Part shown: positions 1-8,000 of the stretch, piece by piece | Position numbering within the stretch: the first letter of the stretch is position 1 | Layout: each line of letters opens with the position of its first letter | Source of the DNA: Amoebophilaceae bacterium UBA1467 | Lineage (GTDB): Bacteria > Bacteroidota > Bacteroidia > Cytophagales > Amoebophilaceae | DNA length: 10,358 nucleotides | Assembly (NCBI GenBank): GCA_002325615.1 | Contig: DCSL01000009.1 | Coordinates: 1 to 10,358, forward strand | Reading direction: 5' to 3' | Position numbers and translations under genes: made by a program | The notes under the pieces: generated by a model | Databases searched by the model: none | Seen by the model: only the letters and a program-made list of their open reading frames with translations | Told to the model about the DNA's origin: nothing

Positions 1-1
1 A

Positions 2-1114
2 ATTTTAGCGGGTGGCTTTGGCCAGTCGCCCATGTTCAATGGACGCATTCAGGGCCAAGGTCCTCGGTATTGTCCGTCTATTGAAGATAAAATTACCCGC
101 TTTGCAGACCGAGAAAGGCATCAAATCTTTGTGGAGCCAGAAGGCTGGCATACTGTAGAGATTTATATCAATGGATTTTCTACATCCTTGCCCGAAGCTG
201 TGCAATACGAAGCACTGCAAGCCATTCCAGGCTTTGAACATGCCAAAATGTTCCGCCCAGGCTATGCCATCGAGTATGACTATTTCCCAGCCACGCAGCT
301 CCAATCTACTTTGGAAACACAACTCATAACCAACCTGTACTTTGCAGGCCAAATTAATGGGACTACAGGCTACGAAGAGGCTGCTTGCCAGGGCCTTTTA
401 GCAGGCATCAATGCGCACCAAAAATTGCAAGGACTAGCCCCCCTAGTTTTATCCAGAGCTGATGCATACATCGGAGTGTTGATTGATGACTTGACTACCA
501 AAGTCACGGACGAACCTTACCGCATGTTTACGTCCAGGGCTGAGTTCCGGATTTTACTGCGCCAAGACAATGCCGACCTGCGCTTGACTCCTATAGGACA
601 CCAACTTGGCTTGGCCACTCATGAACGCCTGCAATGCGTGCAAACAAAAAAAACGGATACTGCGCAATTGCTAGAAGCTTTTAAGGCCTGGACGTTCATG
701 CCGGGACAGATCAACACCCATCTTGCTCAGTTAGCATCAGCGCCTCTTCAAGAGAAACAATCTGTTTATCAACTCCTGAAACGGCCTGAGCTCAGTGTGG
801 AAGTGCTTGGCACTATAGATGAAGCGTTGACCCAGTATTTACACGGGTATGATCAGGAAGTACTAGAGCAAGCAGAGATACAGTTGAAGTATGAGCGATA
901 CCTTCAAAAGGAGAAGGAATTGGCAGAAAAGGCGCAACGGTTAGAAGGTTATCACCTGCCTGCCCACTTTGACTATGGCAAAATCCGAGCGCTGTCGGCC
1001 GAAGCTGCGGAAAAGTTAAAAAAAATCAGGCCGGCTACACTAGGGCAAGCTTCCAAAATAAGTGGCGTCTCACCCGCCGATATTTCTATTTTGATAGTTT
1101 ATTTGGGACGCTAG
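2..1114 (+). CDS. mnmG: tRNA uridine-5-carboxymethylaminomethyl modification enzyme MnmG (GidA), 3' part
   Basis: This is the C-terminal part of MnmG, the FAD-dependent partner of MnmE that installs the carboxymethylaminomethyl group on U34 of certain tRNAs in the cytoplasm. The frame is already open at base 2 and reads ILAGGFGQSPMFNGRIQG, so the ATG at 32 is an internal methionine and roughly 250 N-terminal residues, including the FAD dinucleotide-binding motif, lie outside the window. Family signatures seen include MFNGRIQG, PRYCPSIEDK, FVEPEGW, FAGQINGTTGYEEAACQG, VLIDDL, EPYRMFTSRAE and LLRQDNADLRLTP. The C-terminal helical region that in known MnmG contacts MnmE is present and ends with the usual ISGVSPADISILIVYLGR. 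No lesion is visible, so the gene looks functional. The next gene is convergent, so mnmG is the last gene of its transcription unit here. Confidence 0.96.
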   Translation: MLAGGFGQSPMFNGRIQGQGPRYCPSIEDKITRFADRERHQIFVEPEGWHTVEIYINGFSTSLPEAVQYEALQAIPGFEHAKMFRPGYAIEYDYFPATQLQSTLETQLITNLYFAGQINGTTGYEEAACQGLLAGINAHQKLQGLAPLVLSRADAYIGVLIDDLTTKVTDEPYRMFTSRAEFRILLRQDNADLRLTPIGHQLGLATHERLQCVQTKKTDTAQLLEAFKAWTFMPGQINTHLAQLASAPLQEKQSVYQLLKRPELSVEVLGTIDEALTQYLHGYDQEVLEQAEIQLKYERYLQKEKELAEKAQRLEGYHLPAHFDYGKIRALSAEAAEKLKKIRPATLGQASKISGVSPADISILIVYLGR

Positions 1115-1127
1115 CACAAGTCTATTG

Positions 1128-1181
1128 ATTGAGGGTGTGACCTGCTTCAACACAATTATGATCCTGAGATTAGCCCTCAAT
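1128..1181. terminator. Possible weak terminator: inverted repeat between convergent genes
   Basis: The 102-base gap between the mnmG stop and the ABC-transporter stop contains an 8-base inverted repeat, ATTGAGGG at 1128-1135 and CCCTCAAT at 1174-1181, separated by 38 bases. Its place between two convergent genes fits a terminator, but the loop is long and there is no T-tract directly after either arm. Chance pairing is quite possible. Nothing else was seen in this gap. Confidence 0.2.
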
Positions 1182-1216
1182 GCAACGAAGAAGCGGAGAA
1201 AAATCCTAGCAACCCA

Positions 1217-3013
1217 TTACAACTGTTCCTCAGCGAGCAGCTCAGCATGAGTCAAATTTTCTCCGGTTTGAAGCTTCCAAAGATTGGCATAGAAGCGGTC
1301 TTGCTGTAGCAAGGCTTGGTGGGTGCCCTGTTCAACTATTTCTCCATGCCTGAGCACAAAAATTTGGTCTGCCTGTTTGACGGTAGAGAGCCGATGGGCA
1401 ATGAGTAGAGTCGTACGGCCTTGACTGATTTGTGCCAGTGATTGCTGGATAGCCAGCTCCGTTGCATTGTCAACAGCAGAAGTAGCTTCATCAAGGATCA
1501 AGATGGGTGGATTGCGGACCAAGGCCCTGGCAATGGCGAGTCGCTGCTTTTGCCCGCCAGAAAGCATGTGGCCTCGCTCTTCAATCCATGTGCTATACCC
1601 CTTGGGAAGGCGGATGATGAACTCGTGGGCAGCTGCATTTTTGGCAGCTTGCATAATCTGCTCCTGGGTAGCAGCAGGAAAGGCATAGCCGATATTTTCT
1701 GCAATGGTGCCTTCAAAAAGGAAAGGCTCCTGGCCCACAAAACCAATCTGTCTTCGGAGGGCAGGGAGTGACAGGGTGCGTAATTCTTGTGCATCAAAAA
1801 AGATCTTCCCTGCTGTAGGCAAATAGAATCCTAATAACAGCTTGAGCAATGTGGATTTTCCAGCACCTGTGGCCCCTACGAAAGCGACAGTTTGGCCCGG
1901 AAGAATCGTAAATGAAAGCTGGTTCAGGGCAGGAGTGTGCTGTTCATACACAAAACTGACCGAAGAAAAGGTGATTTTTCCTTGTAAAGGAAAAGCCGCA
2001 GTAGGCGAAATTTCTGGAGGAAGTTGAAAGAGTTGTAGCAATCTTACTGTAGAGGCCATCACACGCTGAAAGTTGACCATAATTTCTGCCATGCCTACAA
2101 AAGGCCAGAGCAGGCGCTGTGTAAGGAAAATAAGCGTACTGTAAGCGCCTACATCTAATTGTCCTTCTACAACAAGAAGCCCACCATAGACTAAGGTTAC
2201 TAGAAACCCCCAGAGAACACTAAACCGCAGGACCGGTGAGACCAAGGCATGCCACCGAATGGCTCTAAAATTGGCTTCTTTATACACCTGACTAGCCCGT
2301 TCTATCTTTTTGGCTTCAAGTTGCTCAGCTACTAAACTCTTGATGGTAAGCATGCCCAATAAACTATTGGCCAAGCGCGTACCTAGTGCGCCCGCTTTTT
2401 TACGTACTGTGATGTAGAGTGGGCCCAGTTTTCCTTGAATAAAAAAATTTCCGTAAATGGTCAAGGGAATGGGAAGCATGACTAACAAAGCTATTTTGGG
2501 AGCAAGTAGAAAAAAAGTGATACTAGTCAGTAGCACAGAAGAGACAAACTCAATAATGCTATCTATGCCTTCCTCAAAAAAGCGCTCTAACTGATTGATG
2601 TCGTCATTGAGGATGGAAAGCAAATTGCCAGTTTTTTGTTTGGAAAAACAAGCCATCGTACTTTGCTGCACGTGCCTAAAAGCAGCCATACGGAAATCAT
2701 GCTGCAAATGTTGAGCAAGACGCCACCACTTGATGGAATACAGGTATTCGAACAAAGACCCCAGTCCATAGGCTATTAAAGTCACTAAACCTAGCAAAAG
2801 CATCTGTATTTTTAGACCGACAAAGCCCAATCCAGCTAGCCATGAGCCTTCTCTTGCCACCACCGTATTGATGGCTAGCCCCATCAAAATTTCTGGCATA
2901 TTGTCGGTCAACTTGTTGAGAAAAGAATAAAGGGTAGCTATCACGCAATCCTTGCGAAAGGGACGCATGTAGTGGAGTAGCTGAAAAAAAGGATGCGTAG
3001 TCTTGCTTTGCAT
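1217..3013 (-). CDS. MsbA-type ABC exporter half-transporter (fused membrane and ATPase domains)
   Basis: A complete half-transporter, about 598 residues, expected to work as a homodimer or heterodimer in the inner membrane and to export a lipid, drug or peptide. The substrate cannot be read from the sequence. Counting from the upstream GTG at 3022, the first ~325 residues form the type-1 exporter membrane domain with about six helices. The nucleotide-binding domain follows: Walker A GATGAGKS (383-390), Q-loop glutamine 431 in GFVGQEP, signature LSGGQ (487-491), Walker B ILILDE (507-512) with the catalytic glutamate, D-loop SAVD and H-loop histidine 543 in IAHRLST. All ATPase residues are present, so it should be active. 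Length is normal for the family. I place the start at ATG 3013 because AGGTG lies six bases upstream; the in-frame GTG at 3022 overlaps that ribosome site and has none of its own. It is convergent with mnmG and divergent from the lipoprotein gene. Confidence 0.95.
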   Translation of the reverse strand: MQSKTTHPFFQLLHYMRPFRKDCVIATLYSFLNKLTDNMPEILMGLAINTVVAREGSWLAGLGFVGLKIQMLLLGLVTLIAYGLGSLFEYLYSIKWWRLAQHLQHDFRMAAFRHVQQSTMACFSKQKTGNLLSILNDDINQLERFFEEGIDSIIEFVSSVLLTSITFFLLAPKIALLVMLPIPLTIYGNFFIQGKLGPLYITVRKKAGALGTRLANSLLGMLTIKSLVAEQLEAKKIERASQVYKEANFRAIRWHALVSPVLRFSVLWGFLVTLVYGGLLVVEGQLDVGAYSTLIFLTQRLLWPFVGMAEIMVNFQRVMASTVRLLQLFQLPPEISPTAAFPLQGKITFSSVSFVYEQHTPALNQLSFTILPGQTVAFVGATGAGKSTLLKLLLGFYLPTAGKIFFDAQELRTLSLPALRRQIGFVGQEPFLFEGTIAENIGYAFPAATQEQIMQAAKNAAAHEFIIRLPKGYSTWIEERGHMLSGGQKQRLAIARALVRNPPILILDEATSAVDNATELAIQQSLAQISQGRTTLLIAHRLSTVKQADQIFVLRHGEIVEQGTHQALLQQDRFYANLWKLQTGENLTHAELLAEEQL

Positions 3014-3019
3014 TTTTAT

Positions 3020-3024
3020 CACCT
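3020..3024 (-). promoter_or_regulatory. Ribosome binding site AGGTG deciding the ABC-transporter start
   Basis: On the minus strand AGGTG is followed by ATAAAA and then ATG (3013-3011), a good Shine-Dalgarno distance. The competing GTG start at 3022 lies inside this element. No comparable element was seen before the other starts in the window, as is common in Bacteroidota. Confidence 0.5.
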
Positions 3025-3111
3025 AGGTGTGTAAGCCTAACGAGAAACTGCTTATTAGCCTTCTTATAGATCGCGAAAGTACTAGATAAACAATCTCAAA
3101 AAAAGTACAGG

Positions 3112-3126
3112 CCTCTCCAGGGGAGG
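3112..3126. other. Small GC-rich hairpin in the divergent intergenic region
   Basis: CCTCTCCAGGGGAGG can fold into a six-pair stem (one T-G pair) with a three-base loop. It sits in the region between the divergent ABC-transporter and lipoprotein genes, about 70 bases before the lipoprotein start, so it would lie in or near that gene's leader. No T-tract follows, so it does not look like a terminator. No convincing Bacteroidota promoter pair was recognised in this region. Confidence 0.25.
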
Positions 3127-3198
3127 TGTATTGAGGGTGTTGCTTTCTCGTAACTCGCAGGGTAGTATTGCCTAAAGAAAGCAACCATCGAATCACCC

Positions 3199-4929
3199 AT
3201 GATTATATCAGCTGAAGCACATGCGCATCAATGTTTCTTCAGGATAGCTTGTTGGGCATTGATGCTTATTGCCTTAGAGCTACTCACCTGCTCCTGTGCC
3301 CGTATCATGGCACCTGAAGGAGGACCCAAAGACACTATGCCTCCCAAGCTCATCAAGGCATCTCCTATGCAGGAAAGTATAGGCTTTAAGGGAAAAATGA
3401 TCAAGCTGGTCTTTGACAAAGAGATTGAGGTAAGAGATATTGACAACAAGCTGGTGGTGACTCCCAGGCTACAAAAGCTAGAAAATGAGCCTAGCTACAC
3501 GCACAACGTGCGGGGCAAGACGCTCAAGCTCACACTGCAGGCCCCCTTGGCAGAGGGGGCAACCTACACCTTCAATTTTAATGATGCCATCAAGGACATT
3601 ACAGAGGGCAATGTCGCAGAGAATCCAGTACTCACTTTCAGCACAGGAGACCACATAGATGCCATGTATGTAACAGGCCAGGTCAAATACCTCATGACCC
3701 ACCAACCGGCTGCTAAGGTGGTAGTAGCTCTTTACGAAGCCAATGACGATAACCTCAACATCCTGAACAGCCCGCCTGATTATTTTATTAAAACAGACGA
3801 GGAGGGGAAGTTTAAACTAGACCATGTCAAAAAAGGGCAGTACTACATGTACGCAAGCACCAGCCAAGAGAACCAGCTAACAGTTGATCTCGGTGCAGAT
3901 GAGTATGGATTTTTGAAGGACCCCATTGACTTGACAGCAGTACCTGTAGACAATGTGGCACTGTATATCCTCAAAGCTGATGTCAGAGAGTTCAAATTAC
4001 AAGCTCAACAACCCCAAGGCCCGTATTTTGAGTTGCGCTTTAACAAACCAGTAGTGGATTACACCCTTAATTTGGTACAAAAATCAAAAAGGTTCAAAAA
4101 GAACCCAACACTATACAGCCACTTGGTAGAGCACAAGCAGATCATTAGGGTTTACAATACGTTAGGGCTCTTGGAAGAGGATAGCCTGGAGGTTCATTTG
4201 ACTGCCAAAGATGTGTTAGGAACAATCATTGAGGAAAACGTCACTGTCCATTTTAGGGAAGGGAGAAACCAAAATAATCCTGCCTCCTATACGTTTAAGC
4301 CTACTGCTGGTACTGCTGTTTCTCCTGATTTTGTGGGTACTATGACTGTCAACAAGCCTGTAAGGGAGGTAGTAGCAGACCAGCTATTTTTTGTTTTTAA
4401 TGGCCAGGAGAAGGTCCACATCCATACCAAGGACCTGCAGTTCAATGCTCAGCGAGATGTAATGACTATCAAAAAGAAACTTGACCCCAATATGTTAATA
4501 CCTCAAAAAAGCAAAAATAAGAAGAGTGAGGCGGGAGAAGGACTGGTATTGCAAATGACTGAGGGGGCTTTCGTGACAATAGAGGGAGACAGCAGCAAGG
4601 CCATGCGTTATGCATACACATTCAGGAATCCTAAAGAATATGGTACGATCAAAGGCACGGTGACTACTGAGGCGCCTGGTTTTGTCGTTCAGTTACTGGA
4701 CATGGAACACAACGTGATCGACTCGCTTAAGAATGAGCACCACTATCAATTTAACGGAGTAGCCCCAGGTAGCTACAGACTGCGCCTTTTGGTACTACAG
4801 GATAAGGAGGGTGAGTGGTGCTTTGGCAATATCCACGAACGGAAGGAGCCTGACCCGGTGGTCTTGTATCCGGCTGACGTGGCTGTGATTGCGAACTGGG
4901 AGGTTGGTAGCATTGATTTTGTTTTCTAG
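3199..4929 (+). CDS. Big_5 (SbsA Ig-like) domain lipoprotein
   Basis: A 576-residue exported protein of a family common in Bacteroidota with no established function. The N-terminus has a hydrophobic stretch (about residues 13-30) followed by LLTCSCARIMAPEGGPKD. The family usually shows SCANxxxPxGGPxD here, so Cys33 is the probable lipidated cysteine of a signal peptidase II site, with Cys31 as a weaker alternative. Residues ~44-150 match a Big_5 Ig-like domain (PPKLIKASP, IKLVFDKEIEV, ATYTFNFNDAIKDITEGN, LTFSTG). Residues ~150-240 look like a carboxypeptidase-regulatory-like beta domain (VTGQV, FIKTDEEGKFKLDHVKKGQY, YGFLKDPIDL). A second such domain ends the protein (GTIKGTV, FNGVAPGSYRLRLL, VIANWEVG). 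It probably sits in the outer membrane facing the periplasm. The start is the first ATG before the signal sequence; no ribosome site is visible. No lesion was seen. Confidence 0.88.
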   Translation: MIISAEAHAHQCFFRIACWALMLIALELLTCSCARIMAPEGGPKDTMPPKLIKASPMQESIGFKGKMIKLVFDKEIEVRDIDNKLVVTPRLQKLENEPSYTHNVRGKTLKLTLQAPLAEGATYTFNFNDAIKDITEGNVAENPVLTFSTGDHIDAMYVTGQVKYLMTHQPAAKVVVALYEANDDNLNILNSPPDYFIKTDEEGKFKLDHVKKGQYYMYASTSQENQLTVDLGADEYGFLKDPIDLTAVPVDNVALYILKADVREFKLQAQQPQGPYFELRFNKPVVDYTLNLVQKSKRFKKNPTLYSHLVEHKQIIRVYNTLGLLEEDSLEVHLTAKDVLGTIIEENVTVHFREGRNQNNPASYTFKPTAGTAVSPDFVGTMTVNKPVREVVADQLFFVFNGQEKVHIHTKDLQFNAQRDVMTIKKKLDPNMLIPQKSKNKKSEAGEGLVLQMTEGAFVTIEGDSSKAMRYAYTFRNPKEYGTIKGTVTTEAPGFVVQLLDMEHNVIDSLKNEHHYQFNGVAPGSYRLRLLVLQDKEGEWCFGNIHERKEPDPVVLYPADVAVIANWEVGSIDFVF

Positions 4930-5099
4930 AAACACGATATTATTATCGGGATAAGGTAGTGGACAGCCGGCCCTACATCGTGCTTAGCACTTGTGCACAT
5001 CACGAAATAGGCCATAAGGCTGCGTGAGTAGCGCATTTGTATTTTTAAGCACAACGTCCCTTGTTACTTAACAATAATCCCTAACTAGTACTGTAATTC

Positions 5100-8000
5100 A
5101 TGACCGCTACTTCCTTAGCACATCCCATTGATATCGGCATTTTCGTGGCTTTTCTAGTCGTTAATCTCGTGGTAGGACTTTTGTATAGAAACAAAGTCAC
5201 GAGTATGCGTGACTACGCGATAGGCCATAAAGACTTCTCTACCGCTACGTTAACGGCTACGATTGTAGCTACTTGGGTAACAGGCTCATTCTTTTTTTAT
5301 GTGCTAGAGCAAGTTTACGCCAGAGGCCTTTATTTCATTATCGGATCAACTTTAGGGGGGGCTATAGGTATATTTCTGACAGGAAGGGTGGGGGGACATA
5401 TGGATAAATTTCTGAACAATTTGTCCGTTGCCGAAGCCATGGGGGATATGTACGGAAAAGCAGTAAGGTCAATCACTGCAAGCAGTGGAGTGCTCAATCA
5501 GATAGGATGGTTAGCCGTCCAGTTTCAAGTGATTGCCAAAGTTTTATCGCTAATATTTGGACTTGGGGGGGCATGGGTCACTATTCTTAGTGCAGCTATT
5601 GTTATTATTTATACTATGCTAGGGGGAATCAAAGCAGTTACTTTTACAGATGTCTTACAATTTATTACTTTCGGCACGATCATCCCCACTATCGCTCTTG
5701 TTGTTTGGAGCAAGCTTCCTAATGCAAACTTTCTAGTAAAAAAAATACTAATCGAGACACCCTACTTTCGGCCAGACAAAGTGATAGGATTGACACCTGA
5801 CTTTATAAGCGCCATCGGTTGGTTAATTTGCTTTTCTGTTCCCGCAATAGCACCAGAAATTTTTCAAAGGATTGCTATGGCCAATAGTAGCACACAAGCC
5901 AAAAACGCTTTTATTTATGCAGCAGGCATTGTTCTTGCAATAGAGTTATTTGTTGTTTGGATCGCGATTTTATTGCTGGCCAGTAATACTGGTCTTTCCC
6001 AAGAAGAAGTGGTTCCTTACTTAATCAATAGCCATGCTTATACAGGATTGAAGGGTGTATTAGGAGTAGGTATTGTTGCTATGGCAATGTCCTCAGCTGA
6101 TTCCTTTTTGAATTCTGCTGCTGTAATGGTGTCCAACGATATTTTTATACCTAGCAGCACTGCCAAGCATAATCGAATGTTTACGGTTCGTTTAGCGACC
6201 CTGCTAATAGGCTTGATGGGGGTAGCTTTAGCCTTACATGCTAATAATCTTCTAGAGATGGTACTGCTTGCATGCAGTTTATATCTCCCTGTTGTCACAG
6301 TACCCTTGCTTTTATCTGTATTTGGATTTCGTAGCACTACAAGAGCAGTATTGATAGGCATGGCAACAGGATCGATCACGATGGTTCTATGGAGTACCTT
6401 ATTAAAAAATATTGACAGCATTGCTCCAGGGATGCTAGCCAATCTTATCGGGCTCATGGGCAGCCATTACCTGCTTGGTGAAGAAGGCGGTTGGCAACGC
6501 TTAGAACCTGATGATCCTTTAGCCCTAGAACGTGCTGCACGCAGACAGGCTTGGCAAAGGCGCTGGAAAGCCATCCAAAACTTTAAAGTATATCCCTATC
6601 TACAACAGAACCTACCCGCCCAAGAAAGTTTCTATTTCTTCTTTGGCCTCTACACCATTGCAGCTACCTATGCTGCCTTTTATACCATTAGTGATGTAGG
6701 GAATCAGGAGTATCAACCGATCTATACTAGCATTTACCACGCGGTGCTGCCCATCACTACGATCTTCTTAACCTTTCCTATTTGGCCGCCTACCATGAAA
6801 GTAAAGCGCTTTATCATTTTCTTTTGGCCCCTAGGTATCGGCAGCATCCTATTCTTTGCGGGTACGTTGCTGGCCATCATGAGCCACTTTCATCATATGC
6901 AGGTCATGGTCATGATGATTAACCTTTTAATAGCGGTCTTACTGTTGCGCTGGCCACTGGCCCTCTTCTTAGCTTTTTCTGGAACGGCGCTAGCGGTCTT
7001 CTTTTTTAAGCACTACACAGGAACAGTATTGCCCTTGAGTGCGTTAGGGTCACTTCAGTTCAGGATCATATATGGATTGCTGCTCTTCACTAGCTTCCTA
7101 ATCGTTCTTTTTAAGGGAAAGCAAGCCTATAAAAAGTTATCAACTTCCTACGAGCAACTGAGAGCAGAAAGGGCTGCCTCGGACGCAGAGTTGGTAGAAG
7201 CCTTACATCACCGAGAACGCCTGGTTCGGGAAGTTAACACAGATAAAGTACATGCGATAGCGACGATCAATCAGACACGCAAAAAGCTAGATGATGCCCT
7301 CATGGATGCCACGACTCAAGAGCAGTTATTGACCATCAACAAGGACTTCCAGGCTGCCCTAGACAAACTACAAGTGCTCACTGATTACCTTGATCAGGTA
7401 ACTTATCAAACGCAAGGCTACATGCGCTTGGAGGTAGGTACGGTGTCCTTGGCAGGGCTCTTGCATGATGCTTTTGAGGTGTTGAATAAGCAGGATTCGA
7501 TGGTTGCTAAACAAGTCTTCACACAACAGTACACTACCTGTCAAACACTGCAGGCTGATGTAGGGAAGCTCAAGCAGTTATTAGTAGACGGCCTCTGCTA
7601 TGCCAAGCAACATATGCAAGAGGATGCGTCCATCCTGCTGAGCATCAAAGAAACAACTTTGGGCTATCCTATCAGTGCTATCCAGGGCTATGTCAAAGAA
7701 GTAGGCGCTTTGTGCTTCACTATTACTACCGGGGGTGCCATGCCAACGCACCGAGCGCTGTACATGGTCAGTGTAGACAGGGCATCTATCCGCGTACCTC
7801 AGACTGCTACAGAACTTCCCCTGATGCATAATCAGCAGATCGTAGAGGCTCATTATGGAGCCTCTGAGCTTATAGAGCACGAGCAAGGCATGACGCAAAT
7901 TTATGTAATTCCTGCGCGTGTTAGGGAAGTACGCCCCCAAACGATGGATTTATTATCTACCACAGCAGTAATATCCGATAAAGCTGTCTACGCAGAAGAG

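Noticed and set aside
5..352. Minus-strand open frame of 115 codons opposite mnmG
   Set aside because: The plus strand is strongly conserved MnmG; the antisense product has no family features.
1442..1797. Several overlapping short open frames inside the ABC-transporter ATPase domain
   Set aside because: They lie across the signature and Walker B coding region in other frames; the half-transporter explains this sequence completely.
1128..3140. Repeated 11-mer ATTGAGGGTGT at 1128-1138 and 3130-3140, flanking the ABC-transporter gene
   Set aside because: It looked like a direct repeat around a mobile gene, but about a dozen 11-mer pairs are expected by chance in 10 kb, there is no transposase or inverted terminal repeat, and the match does not extend.
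4930..5099. Intergenic gap before the symporter fusion gene, checked for an RNA gene, riboswitch or promoter
   Set aside because: No tRNA-like fold, riboswitch core, strong hairpin or Bacteroidota promoter pair could be supported by eye.
6038..6457. Minus-strand open frame of 139 codons opposite the symporter region
   Set aside because: It is antisense to conserved symporter helices including the sodium-site motif and shows no recognisable protein features.
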